Below, one piece after another: positions 1 to 6,785 of a DNA stretch of 10,625 nucleotides. The position numbers and the translations under genes were made by a program. Below the pieces are notes generated by a model that was not told where the DNA came from, ran no database searches, and saw nothing but the letters and a program-made list of their open reading frames with translations. The DNA lies in NCBI GenBank assembly GCA_900546575.1, contig URDM01000085.1, positions 1 through 10,625 of the forward strand, in the 5' to 3' direction. The number at the start of each line of letters is the position of its first letter. The stretch's first letter is position 1. The DNA comes from an uncultured Prevotella sp. GTDB taxonomy: Bacteria; Bacteroidota; Bacteroidia; Bacteroidales; Bacteroidaceae.

Positions 1-609
1 ATTGAGGTGCTGACGGTGGCACACCATAAAAAGATCCTCGATTTCATCAAACAGAACTTCACATTCCGCAACCTCGGTATCTATATCAGTCTGACCACAG
101 GCTTGCGTATCGGAGAGATATGTGGTTTGAAATGGTCGGACATCAACACCGACAACGGCACAATTACCGTGAACCGCACCATTGAGCGCATCTACATTGT
201 GGAGGGCGAATGCAAGCACACGGAGTTGGTCATCAACACACCCAAGACCAAGAACTCATGCCGTGAGATACCGATGAACAAAGAACTTCTAACTATGGTG
301 AAACCTCTGAAAAAGGTGGTAAACACAGACTTCTATGTACTGACCAACGAGGAGAAACCGACAGAGCCACGCACCTACCGCAACTACTATCATCGGCTGA
401 TGAAACGCCTTGACATTCCTCGGCTGAAATACCACGGACTACGCCACAGCTTTGCCACACGCTGCATAGAAAGCAACTGCGACTACAAGACCGTAAGCGT
501 ACTGCTCGGTCATGCCAACATCACTACAACCCTTAACCTCTATGTTCACCCGAACATGGAACAAAAGAAAAAGTGCATCACCAAGATGTTCAAGTCTCTT
601 GGAAAATAA
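1..609 (+). CDS. Tyrosine recombinase/integrase, catalytic domain (5' end outside window)
   Basis: Site-specific recombinase of the phage integrase family, which breaks and rejoins DNA through a covalent phosphotyrosine. Numbering from the GTG at base 7, the active-site residues are visible: Arg34 in TGLRIGEICGL, a hairpin Lys near 80 in TPKTKNS, His143 and Arg146 in HGLRH, His169 in LLGHANITTT, and the nucleophile Tyr179 in LNLYVHP. The frame is open back to base 1 (Ile-Glu before that GTG), and no N-terminal SAM-like core-binding domain is present, so I take the gene as cut by the window edge and not truly starting at 7. Bacteroidetes integrases of this type are usually 300-400 residues. 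It ends 155 bases before the convergent GH84 gene. Such genes often sit at one end of an integrated element, so the element would lie to the left; this is inference. A DNA invertase role is also possible. Confidence 0.9.
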   Translation: MEVLTVAHHKKILDFIKQNFTFRNLGIYISLTTGLRIGEICGLKWSDINTDNGTITVNRTIERIYIVEGECKHTELVINTPKTKNSCREIPMNKELLTMVKPLKKVVNTDFYVLTNEEKPTEPRTYRNYYHRLMKRLDIPRLKYHGLRHSFATRCIESNCDYKTVSVLLGHANITTTLNLYVHPNMEQKKKCITKMFKSLGK

Positions 610-685
610 GGCATGAACGATAAATACCAAAAGGAAGTGAATTATCTAATAAGAGACAACTGTGACATGTAGTCAATATAAACCA

Positions 686-742
686 CAGACGGTCTGAACG
701 AGACTAATAGCTTATGTAGCTATCAGCCGTTCAGACCGTCTG
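686..742. terminator. Long inverted repeat between convergent genes, probable bidirectional terminator
   Basis: A perfect 15-base inverted repeat pairs 686-700 (CAGACGGTCTGAACG) with 728-742. Inside its 27-base loop a second perfect 6-base stem pairs 707-712 (ATAGCT) with 718-723. It sits between the integrase stop and the GH84 stop, where transcripts from both sides must end. The right flank has a short T run (TGTTTTGCTT); the left flank read on the minus strand is only weakly T-rich. The stem is longer than a typical terminator and lies beside a recombinase, so a recombinase-related site is a less likely alternative. Confidence 0.6.
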
Positions 743-764
743 TTTTGCTTAATGCTATTCTACT

Positions 765-2957
765 TTACTTGGTAGCAAACTTGAAGCTGCGGAAGTAGAC
801 TTTCAGGTCTTCGCCTGAGGTGTTGGTGAGGCGAAGCTTTTTGGCTTTAAGTCCGTCAATCTCTGCACCGGTGTTCACTACTGTCTTTCGACGCTGGTTC
901 ATGCTGAGGCTGATAGGCTGCCATGCGCCACCGGTGAAGACTTCGAGCTTGAACTTATTGGCAATGTTCTCCACGTCGAAGTTGAAGTCCATACCGTTGA
1001 GCGTTACCTCGTGGTCAGTCTCAATCTCGATGAATCCGTCCTTCTGCCAATTGATTACCTCGTTGGAAGGGGCAACCATGACGTTGGTGTTCTTGATGCT
1101 GACAGGCAGCAGGCGCAGCTGGTCGACGTTGCTCGTCAGCTTGTATGGCATGTATTCAGCCACATTTGAGAGGCTGGTGCCGTTCTGCTTGTTGTAGTTG
1201 TCGACAGCCAGGGTGAAGAGCTTGTGAAGTGTGGGCAGCATAACTTTTGTGCCAACCTTGATGCCGGGCTGAAGAGCGTGGCGCACGTCGGAGTTCTCAA
1301 GCTCGAACATCTGCTCCTGTATAGATGCAGCCTGACGGTAGAGATTGTCGAAGCTGACGGCAGGGTTGCCTTGGAGCATCATTACGACCGTAGTGCCGTA
1401 GTCGGCAAGGTTCTTGGCTTGCAGCAGCCATGGACGCAGTTCGCGTATAAGTTCCTTGTTGGTCTTGTCGGAAAGCAGGAGGTCGCAAGCGTTCTTGAGT
1501 TGCAGACACTTGGCATTGATCTCTTCAATAGCCTTGCGGTCGCCCTTTACGGCAGCTGCTGCCACATCTTTCAGTTCCTCGCCCTCATCGCGGCGGAATC
1601 CGTGTCCGTTCTGTCCTAAATCCTTATTATATAAGGCGAAAGTGCGCAGAGCCTCGGCATTGGCAGGCAGCAAGTCGTTGATGCCCTTGAGCCAGTCGGT
1701 CTCGGCATCGTAAGCCTTCATGTTCCATGTGTAGTCGGCTATGCCATAGAGCGAGATTTTTGAAGCCTCGGCATGTTCCATTGGGTTAGACACAAATCCC
1801 GACACGTCGTCGGCGATGTCCTTGCCGTTGCCGTAGGCTTGACCGAGCAGAATGTGGTCTCTCACGAAGTCGCTCACGGGGAAGTTCCACCAGATGTAAG
1901 CCTTGCGGTCGATACGGCTGTTGATCCATTGCATCGACTCCTTGTCAATGCAATGCACCACGGAGTTGCCCGTCCACATTATGCGTATGTCCTTGTTCAT
2001 CTTAGTGCCGAGTGTGCGCAAATAGCCCTTCTCGTCGTTAGCCCAAGCACGGTTGTATTCGGTAGGACACATAATAAGAGGTGAGATGTCCTTATGGCGG
2101 TTGATGAAGTTGTCGTCGACATAGTTGAGCAGTTCGGCTTGCTTGTCCGCCTTGGCACCTTCGCCCCATATATCGTCGAAGAATACGGCAAACGAGCGTA
2201 TACCGAGAGCGTACATCATTTCGAGTTTGTTGATGAGGTTGTCGCGGTCTTCGTTGTTCCACTTGATGTCAACGCCCGGATGGATGGCCCAGTAGAAGTT
2301 GACACCATTCAGCCTTGCCACCTCGTTGAGTTGCTTAATGCGGTTGGCCTCGTCGGTAGGGTAGGGCTTGCGCCACTGGTCGCGATGATAGGGGTCGTCC
2401 TTCGGACCATAGATGTAAGTGTTCATCTTGTTGCGACCATAGAAGGCTATCTGGCTGAGGCGGGCCTTGTGGCTCCATGGTGTACCATAGAAACCCTCTA
2501 CAGTTCCGCGGAAGTCAACGTCGGGCCAGTCGGTAACGGTGCCTGTCTCAAGCTTGCCCTTGGCTATTGAGCCGAGCAATGTCTGCACGCCGTAGAAGAG
2601 TCCCTCCTCGTCGTTGCCTATGATTACGGCTCCCTTGTCGTTGATGCTGAGCCAGTAGCCCTCAGCCTTTCGTGGAAGATGCTTGGCGTATGCCTTGACA
2701 CACTTGTCGCCCTTGATGCCGAGTGTTATGGTGTACTTGGCGTTGGGAGCGACCTTTATGCCATTCTTTAAAGTGGCAACGGCAAACGAGTCGTCTCGAT
2801 TGTTGCTGGTCTTGATATTAACGCTTTGTGGCAACTGTGCAAATCCGGTGTTTTGGATTTTCTGCGGTACGGGATTTACAAGTTTGAACTGCGCTTTGGC
2901 AGGCATCGTACCAGCCAAGGCAAGTGCGGAGATGATTCCGATTGTCAGTTTGTTCAT
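765..2957 (-). CDS. Secreted GH84 beta-N-acetylglucosaminidase (O-GlcNAcase/hyaluronidase-like)
   Basis: Exo-glycosidase predicted to remove terminal beta-linked GlcNAc by substrate-assisted catalysis. Residues 1-22 form a signal peptide ending in AKA, so it should reach the periplasm. Residues about 25-145 match the GH20b-like N-terminal domain; about 148-440 are the NAGidase barrel, opening with GTVEGFYGTPWS. The catalytic pair is Asp261-Asp262 in VFFDDIWGEG. The GlcNAc-pocket residues known from B. thetaiotaomicron GH84 appear conserved at an offset of 19-20: Gly155, Lys186, Tyr301, Asn358, Asp363 and Asn391. A helical region follows, and the C-terminal 130 or so residues look like a discoidin-type beta-sandwich. 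The 730-residue length is normal for the family. It stands alone, convergent to the integrase and divergent from ilvC, with no SusC/SusD pair nearby. The natural substrate (mucin or host glycan, or recycled GlcNAc) cannot be read from sequence. Confidence 0.95.
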   Translation of the reverse strand: MNKLTIGIISALALAGTMPAKAQFKLVNPVPQKIQNTGFAQLPQSVNIKTSNNRDDSFAVATLKNGIKVAPNAKYTITLGIKGDKCVKAYAKHLPRKAEGYWLSINDKGAVIIGNDEEGLFYGVQTLLGSIAKGKLETGTVTDWPDVDFRGTVEGFYGTPWSHKARLSQIAFYGRNKMNTYIYGPKDDPYHRDQWRKPYPTDEANRIKQLNEVARLNGVNFYWAIHPGVDIKWNNEDRDNLINKLEMMYALGIRSFAVFFDDIWGEGAKADKQAELLNYVDDNFINRHKDISPLIMCPTEYNRAWANDEKGYLRTLGTKMNKDIRIMWTGNSVVHCIDKESMQWINSRIDRKAYIWWNFPVSDFVRDHILLGQAYGNGKDIADDVSGFVSNPMEHAEASKISLYGIADYTWNMKAYDAETDWLKGINDLLPANAEALRTFALYNKDLGQNGHGFRRDEGEELKDVAAAAVKGDRKAIEEINAKCLQLKNACDLLLSDKTNKELIRELRPWLLQAKNLADYGTTVVMMLQGNPAVSFDNLYRQAASIQEQMFELENSDVRHALQPGIKVGTKVMLPTLHKLFTLAVDNYNKQNGTSLSNVAEYMPYKLTSNVDQLRLLPVSIKNTNVMVAPSNEVINWQKDGFIEIETDHEVTLNGMDFNFDVENIANKFKLEVFTGGAWQPISLSMNQRRKTVVNTGAEIDGLKAKKLRLTNTSGEDLKVYFRSFKFATK

Positions 2958-3011
2958 TTTATTTGTATGTATTTTGATTGTCTATAATAGATAGGAATTG
3001 TCTTTGTTTTG

Positions 3012-3043
3012 CAAACTTACATAAAAAAGTAAAGAAGTAGAAA
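3012..3043 (-). promoter_or_regulatory. Putative promoter of the GH84 gene
   Basis: Read on the minus strand, 3019-3012 is TAAGTTTG, a full match to the Bacteroidetes -7 consensus TAnnTTTG. It lies about 55 bases upstream of the GH84 ATG. At 20 bases further upstream the -33 position reads TTTC instead of TTTG, and this part is made of the GTAAAAA-type repeat. The -7 box is convincing; the -33 element is imperfect. Confidence 0.5.
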
Positions 3044-3088
3044 AGTAAAAAGGTAAAAAAAAAAGTAAAAAGGTAAAAAAGTAAAAAG
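3022..3088. repeat. GTAAAAA-type low-complexity repeat with an exact 20-base tandem duplication
   Basis: The plus strand here is almost only A with regularly placed GT or GGT. Bases 3041-3060 and 3061-3080 are identical 20-base copies. The array lies between the diverging GH84 and ilvC genes and directly abuts the GH84 -7 box. A related repeat in the opposite orientation is at 9575-9638. No reading frame here is credible, because the codons are nearly all Lys/Val or Phe/Tyr/Leu. Confidence 0.85.
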
Positions 3089-3161
3089 TGTTGTCGGAAT
3101 GGCACATAAATGAACGTTTTGTGCAGATATGAAATTAATTTGTAAAAAACTGATATAAAAA

Positions 3162-3192
3162 TTTGTAGGTAACTTATAATTTATTATCTTTG
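3162..3192 (+). promoter_or_regulatory. ilvC promoter (Bacteroidetes type)
   Basis: TTTG at 3162-3165, a spacer of exactly 19 bases, then TATCTTTG at 3185-3192. Both boxes fully match the primary Bacteroidetes sigma factor consensus. Transcription should start near 3196, leaving a leader of about 125 bases before the ilvC ATG. This is the best promoter match on the plus strand of the window. Confidence 0.8.
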
Positions 3193-3240
3193 CAGTTGTA
3201 AAAAAAACAATATAACACCTCGATAACAAAAAACACTCCA

Positions 3241-3303
3241 ATTAGTTAGCAAGACAACTAATATAAAGGAAATATATAAACCCGCGGTCGTCAGTTTGAC
3301 CGC
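3241..3303 (+). promoter_or_regulatory. Structured leader of ilvC
   Basis: The leader between the promoter and the ilvC ATG holds two short hairpins. One is a 7-base stem ATTAGTT/AACTAAT (3241-3247 with 3256-3262). The other is a GC-rich 6-base stem GCGGTC/GACCGC (3284-3289 with 3298-3303), ending 16 bases before the start codon, where it could affect ribosome access. I find no ATG in the leader, so a classical branched-chain leader peptide is not supported. A regulatory role is inference only. Confidence 0.35.
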
Positions 3304-3319
3304 ACAAAACAATTGTAGT

Positions 3320-4369
3320 ATGGCACAAATGAATTTCGGTGGCGTTGTAGAGACTGTAGTCACCAGCAAAGAGTTTTCATTGGAAAAAGCACGTGAAGTT
3401 CTTAAAAACGAAACAATTGCCATTTTAGGATACGGTATTCAGGGACCTGGTCAGGCAGGTAACTTGCGCGACAACGGTTTCAACGTAATCGTTGGTCAGC
3501 GTCCAGGCAAGACTTATGACAAGGCTGTAGCTGATGGTTGGGTGCCGGGCAAGACTCTGTTCTCTGTAGAAGAGGCTGCCCAGAAGGGTACTATCATCTG
3601 CATGCTTCTTTCTGACGCTGGTCAGATTGCAGTATGGCCTAAAATCAAACAATATCTCACACCGGGCAAGACCCTTTACTATTCACACGGCTTCGCTATC
3701 AACTGGAACGACCGTACAGGCGTAGTTCCTCCTGCTGATGTCGACGTTATTATGGTGGCTCCTAAGGGTTCGGGCACATCGCTCCGTACAATGTTCCTCG
3801 AAGGCCGTGGCTTGAACTGCTCGTATGCAGTATATCAGGACCACTCAGGCAAGGCAGAGGAGAAGACCATCGCCTTTGGTATCGGTATCGGTGCCGGCTA
3901 TCTGTTCAAGACAACATTCCAGCGTGAGGCTACTTCAGACCTTACAGGTGAGCGTGGCTCGCTGATGGGTGCTATCGAGGGACTGCTTGAGGCTCAGTAT
4001 GAGGTTCTGCGCGAGCACGGACACTCTCCTTCTGAGGCTTTCAACGAGACTGTTGAGGAGTTGACACAGAGCCTTATGCCTCTCTTCGCCGAGAAGGGTA
4101 TGGACTGGATGTATGCCAACTGCTCTACAACAGCTCAGCGTGGCGCCTTGGATTGGGCTCCTCGTTTCCGCGAGGCTATCAAGCCTGTTATGGAGTGGCT
4201 CTACCTCTCAGTCAAGACTGGTAACGAGGCTCAGATCTCAATCGATTCTAACTCTAAGCCAGACTATCGTGAGAAACTCAACGCCGAACTTAAGGCTATG
4301 CACGACATGGAGATGTGGCGCGCTGCCGAGACAGTTCGCGAGCTTCGTCCTGAGAACGAGGCTAAGTAA
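3320..4369 (+). CDS. ilvC: Ketol-acid reductoisomerase (acetohydroxy-acid isomeroreductase)
   Basis: Second common step of isoleucine, valine and leucine synthesis: Mg-dependent alkyl migration and NADPH reduction of acetolactate or acetohydroxybutyrate, in the cytosol. The ATG at 3320 gives 349 residues, a normal class I length. An open frame extends eight codons to a TTG at 3296, but that start would place the initiator inside the leader hairpin. Residues 37-53 are the Rossmann glycine loop GYGIQGPGQAGNLRDNG. His123 (YSHGF) and Lys149 (APKGSGTSLR) match catalytic positions. The metal ligands Asp207, Glu211, Glu243 and Glu247 show the expected spacing of four in each pair, and Ser269 lies in CSTTAQRG. 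The gene has its own promoter and terminator. Its usual partners (ilvD, ilvB, ilvN) are not in the window, so it appears to be transcribed alone. Confidence 0.98.
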   Translation: MAQMNFGGVVETVVTSKEFSLEKAREVLKNETIAILGYGIQGPGQAGNLRDNGFNVIVGQRPGKTYDKAVADGWVPGKTLFSVEEAAQKGTIICMLLSDAGQIAVWPKIKQYLTPGKTLYYSHGFAINWNDRTGVVPPADVDVIMVAPKGSGTSLRTMFLEGRGLNCSYAVYQDHSGKAEEKTIAFGIGIGAGYLFKTTFQREATSDLTGERGSLMGAIEGLLEAQYEVLREHGHSPSEAFNETVEELTQSLMPLFAEKGMDWMYANCSTTAQRGALDWAPRFREAIKPVMEWLYLSVKTGNEAQISIDSNSKPDYREKLNAELKAMHDMEMWRAAETVRELRPENEAK

Positions 4370-4424
4370 AGCGTGACTTAGACATAAAACATAAGGATTT
4401 ATTAGATCATATTTGATAGATTTT

Positions 4425-4469
4425 GTAGAGGTCGGCTGGGGGCGCCCAGTTTAGGCCTCTACTTTTTTT
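4425..4469 (+). terminator. Rho-independent terminator of ilvC
   Basis: GTAGAGG (4425-4431) pairs with CCTCTAC (4456-4462), followed at once by seven T (4463-4469). An inner stem CTGGG/CCCAG lies inside the loop. It sits 55 bases after the ilvC stop, in the right orientation for this gene. Confidence 0.9.
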
Positions 4470-4485
4470 GTATTCATATTTTTAT

Positions 4486-4550
4486 TTTGTAGTCAGAATT
4501 ATATTTTGTAACTTTACATCCGCCAACAGGTACAAAGGGCTTTATCTTTG
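4486..4550 (+). promoter_or_regulatory. Promoter region of the MgtC-family gene, two candidates
   Basis: Candidate A: TTTG at 4486-4489, 19 bases, then TAACTTTA at 4509-4516 (one mismatch in the -7 box). Candidate B: a perfect -7 box TATCTTTG at 4543-4550, with no TTTG at the expected -33 position. A would give a leader of about 54 bases, B about 20 bases. Both read into the gene at 4574; sequence alone does not decide between them. Confidence 0.5.
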
Positions 4551-4573
4551 ATTACATTAAAACAACAGTCATT

Positions 4574-5233
4574 ATGGATGCAAACTATATTGAAATCACA
4601 ATACGTCTTTCGTTGGCTCTTCTGCTGGGAGGTGCCATAGGCATTGAGCGTGAATACAGAGCCAAGGAGGCTGGTTTTCGCACTCATTTTCTTGTTGCCT
4701 TGGGCAGCGCACTCTTCTGCCTTGTATCACAGTTTGGTTTTGGTATAGACCTGAAAGACTCGTCGCGCGTGGCGGCACAGGTGGTTTCGGGCATCGGATT
4801 TCTTGGTGCCGGCACTATCATATTCCAGAAGAATGTGGTGCGTGGATTGACGACAGCTGCCGGACTTTGGGTTACGGCTGCTATAGGTCTGGCTTGCGGA
4901 ACGGGTATGTATGTTGCTGCATCTATTGCTACGTTTATGGTTCTGCTCGGCCTTGAGGTGCTCAACGCCTTGATTCCGCCGTTGAATACGTCGACAGTAG
5001 AGCTGTCGTTCAAGGCACCGTCGAAGGAGAGCGTGCGCCAGCTTATAGAGAAGCTGAAGCATGAGGGCATGGAGATACAGCTGTATGAACTGAAGGACAG
5101 CTTCACATCGCAAGGCGAGGTGTTCGAAGCCGACATACAGCTGAAGGTGAAGCGTGGCGAGAGCGACTGTCTGCGGATAATCGACTATATGGAGACGTTC
5201 TCTGACGTAACGATTGTTACGACCGAGGGGTAG
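4574..5233 (+). CDS. MgtC/SapB-family inner-membrane protein
   Basis: Integral membrane protein with the MgtC/SapB domain. Residues about 8-130 hold several hydrophobic segments and the family signature: LLLGGAIGIEREYRAKEAG near 17-34 with a conserved Glu-Arg-Glu, FRTH at 35-38, and GIGFLGAGTII at 73-83, followed by GLTTAAGLWVTAAIG. Residues about 140-219 are soluble and look like the ACT-like C-terminal domain seen in longer members. In pathogens MgtC supports growth in low magnesium and inside macrophages by acting on F-ATPase and phosphate uptake. Gut commensal homologues are mostly uncharacterised, so magnesium or acid homeostasis is only a family-level guess. Nothing in the leader is recognisable as a magnesium riboswitch. 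The phosphatase gene follows after 82 bases with no terminator between, so the two may be co-transcribed. Confidence 0.93.
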   Translation: MDANYIEITIRLSLALLLGGAIGIEREYRAKEAGFRTHFLVALGSALFCLVSQFGFGIDLKDSSRVAAQVVSGIGFLGAGTIIFQKNVVRGLTTAAGLWVTAAIGLACGTGMYVAASIATFMVLLGLEVLNALIPPLNTSTVELSFKAPSKESVRQLIEKLKHEGMEIQLYELKDSFTSQGEVFEADIQLKVKRGESDCLRIIDYMETFSDVTIVTTEG

Positions 5234-5237
5234 GGGT

Positions 5238-5279
5238 GAGTGTTGAATGTTGAGTGTTGAATGTTGAATGTTGAGTGTT
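5238..5279. repeat. Six tandem heptads GARTGTT
   Basis: Six exact seven-base units in a row, three GAGTGTT and three GAATGTT, in the order G-A-G-A-A-G at the third base. They start four bases after the MgtC-family stop codon and end in the spacer before the phosphatase gene. The last unit runs into TTTG (5278-5281), a -33-like word. Any -7 word (TATTTTTG at 5304-5311) would be 22 bases away and would put the start point at the ATG, so a promoter here is doubtful. Confidence 0.9.
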
Positions 5280-5315
5280 TGCAAAATAATAATATAAACT
5301 ATATATTTTTGAACA

Positions 5316-5810
5316 ATGAAAACAAGTGATAAAACCCTGCACCGTCTTCTGTTTATATGTCTTGGCAATATTTGCCGTTCGCCGGCTGCTGAGGGCGTGA
5401 TGCGTGCCAAGGTGCATGTTGCCCATAAGGATGACGAATTCGTGATGGACTCGGCTGGCATAGGCGACTGGCATGTAGGGCAATTGCCCGACAAGCGTAT
5501 GCGCGAACGTGGAGCATTGAGAGGCTACCGCTTCGACAGCCATGCCCGACAGATACGACAGTCGGACTTTGACGACTTCGACCTGCTGCTGGTTATGGAC
5601 AGCGACAACTATCGTATTGTAACCGCCAAGGCTCCTACCGAAGAGGCACGCCAAAAGGTGCGTATGCTTACCGATTACCTGCCTGAGGGAAGCAAGGCAA
5701 CCGTGGTTCCCGACCCTTACTATGGCGACATGTCGGACTTTGATTATGCTCTCGACCTTATAGAGGAGGCGTGCGACGGACTTCTGTCGGCGTTGGTTGA
5801 AGACAAATAG
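5316..5810 (+). CDS. Low-molecular-weight protein tyrosine phosphatase
   Basis: Cytosolic phosphatase of the arsenate reductase/LMW-PTP fold that hydrolyses phosphotyrosine through a cysteine-phosphate intermediate. The P-loop CX5R is Cys15 to Arg21 in FICLGNICRSPAAEG. The general acid is Asp133 in VPDPYYGD, with the family's paired tyrosines at 135-136. SAGIGDWHVGQLPDKR at about 46-61 is the usual SAGTxxWHxGxxxDxR block. The 164 residues are a full-length domain. No tyrosine kinase or capsule gene is adjacent, so its target is unknown. The ATG at 5316 is the only start that keeps the P-loop near the N-terminus. The gene ends just before a bidirectional terminator. Confidence 0.96.
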   Translation: MKTSDKTLHRLLFICLGNICRSPAAEGVMRAKVHVAHKDDEFVMDSAGIGDWHVGQLPDKRMRERGALRGYRFDSHARQIRQSDFDDFDLLLVMDSDNYRIVTAKAPTEEARQKVRMLTDYLPEGSKATVVPDPYYGDMSDFDYALDLIEEACDGLLSALVEDK

Positions 5811-5824
5811 ATTGATACAATATA

Positions 5825-5871
5825 AAAAACAACATTGTTTCACTTAGGTAGAGTGTTACAATGTTGTTTTT
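5825..5871. terminator. Bidirectional terminator between the phosphatase and Fur-family genes
   Basis: A perfect 14-base inverted repeat pairs 5825-5838 (AAAAACAACATTGT) with 5858-5871, with a further 4-base CACT/AGTG stem in the loop. The arms end in A/T runs, so the stem is followed by T in either direction. The right arm overlaps the last codons and stop of the Fur-family gene, which saves space between the convergent genes. Confidence 0.88.
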
Positions 5872-6293
5872 GTTTTCTTAGAACTGCAGTTAGGACATTC
5901 GCCCTTGATGACGAACGAGGCTGAATGTTGGCGGAAACCAGAGGGAAGACTGAACGACGGTATCGGAACATCTTCCATGCAGAACGAGCGTCCGCACACT
6001 TCGCAATAGAAGTGTACGTGGTTGTCGTGATGATGGCATTCGCCCTGCTCGTTGCATAGTTCATAGTTCATCACCCCACGTCCGTCCTCAAAGGCGTGAA
6101 CCACGTCGTGCTTGAGAAACAAGGTGAGCACGCGGAATATGCTCGACTTGTCCATTGACAGCAGGAGATTCTCCATATCCTTAAGGCTTTGTGGAGACTC
6201 CTGGCGGGCAAGGGCATCGTACACCAGAATACGGTTGGATGTAGGTCGGATGCCCTTGCCTGCAAGTCGTTCGGTTATCAGCTGGCTGTTCAT
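5856..6293 (-). CDS. Fur-family metal-responsive transcriptional regulator
   Basis: DNA-binding repressor of the Fur/Zur/PerR family, 145 residues from the ATG at 6293. An in-frame TTG at 6317 would add eight residues but lies inside the upstream gene; the ATG is preceded by AAGGAT and follows that gene's stop by four bases, so I prefer it. The N-terminal winged helix covers about 5-75, with the recognition helix near KSSIFRVLTLF (49-59; Phe where most members have Tyr). A histidine-rich stretch HHHDNHVHF (87-95) and two CxxC pairs, Cys97/Cys100 and Cys133/Cys136, form the structural zinc site typical of the family. Whether it senses iron, zinc or peroxide cannot be settled; the CxxC pairs occur in all three types. 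It is last in the minus-strand gene run, and no metal transporter is adjacent to name its target. Confidence 0.93.
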   Translation of the reverse strand: MNSQLITERLAGKGIRPTSNRILVYDALARQESPQSLKDMENLLLSMDKSSIFRVLTLFLKHDVVHAFEDGRGVMNYELCNEQGECHHHDNHVHFYCEVCGRSFCMEDVPIPSFSLPSGFRQHSASFVIKGECPNCSSKKTKTTL

Positions 6294-6297
6294 ATCC

Positions 6298-6768
6298 TTA
6301 TTTAGTAACTGCCTCAAGAGCCTTCACCCAGTCGGTATCGAGCGAAAACTGCGTGATGAACTTATCGTTGTCGACATAGCTATAGATCACCTCCTTGTCA
6401 ACATCGTTGAACAACGAGTTGTTGATAGTGGCTGTGCGGAACTTAGCCTTCAGCAAGTCCTTGTCCTTGGCCTTGGAAGTCTGGCTGAGTCGCTTCACAA
6501 ACAGGTTGACAAAATCAATCATAGCGTTGGTCTGTTCGCCCAGGTCATACTCGGTGAATGTGCCTTCCTGGCTGCCCTTGTCGATGAGATAGAAGATGGC
6601 ATCGTACTTGAAGCAGGCTATCTTGCGCTCATTGATGTTCTTGGTGGTGTCGTTGGCGAAAGTTTCAGCCTGCTTCTCAAGACGCTTCACCTCCTTGAAT
6701 ATCTCCTGTGCCGAAGCATTTGCTATGGTGGCACATATCATAGCGAGTATCAATACAATTCTTTTCAT
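6298..6768 (-). CDS. Small exported protein of unknown function
   Basis: 156 residues starting with a clear signal peptide: Lys-Arg, a hydrophobic core, and an ASA-Q cleavage site after residue 20. The mature part is charged and predicted mainly helical, with no cysteines forming an obvious pair, no lipobox and no membrane segment. I do not recognise a catalytic motif. It probably lies in the periplasm. It begins 17 bases after the ABC gene and ends four bases before the Fur-family ATG, so it is almost certainly co-transcribed with the regulator and probably translationally coupled to it. A periplasmic protein paired with a metal regulator hints at a metal- or stress-related role, but this rests on position only. 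Confidence 0.85.
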   Translation of the reverse strand: MKRIVLILAMICATIANASAQEIFKEVKRLEKQAETFANDTTKNINERKIACFKYDAIFYLIDKGSQEGTFTEYDLGEQTNAMIDFVNLFVKRLSQTSKAKDKDLLKAKFRTATINNSLFNDVDKEVIYSYVDNDKFITQFSLDTDWVKALEAVTK

Positions 6769-6785
6769 ACGTAATATTCGTTTTA

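Noticed and set aside
686..742. Invertible promoter controlled by the adjacent recombinase
   Set aside because: Only 27 bases lie between the arms, too little for an invertible promoter, and the position between convergent genes fits a terminator.
820..2994. Several plus-strand open frames opposite the GH84 gene
   Set aside because: They are antisense shadows of a strongly supported gene, and none shows a recognisable motif.
3296..3319. Upstream TTG start for ilvC
   Set aside because: It lies in the loop and arm of the leader hairpin, adds eight non-family residues, and the ATG at 3320 gives normal length.
3017..3423. Open frames on the minus strand between GH84 and ilvC
   Set aside because: They are low-complexity translations of repeat DNA and the antisense of ilvC, with no family features.
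5278..5311. Promoter for the phosphatase formed by the end of the heptad array
   Set aside because: TTTG to TATTTTTG spacing is 22 bases and the start point would fall on the ATG; too weak to list as a feature.
6294..6317. Upstream TTG start for the Fur-family gene
   Set aside because: It lies inside the preceding gene; the ATG at 6293 has AAGGAT just upstream and normal family length.
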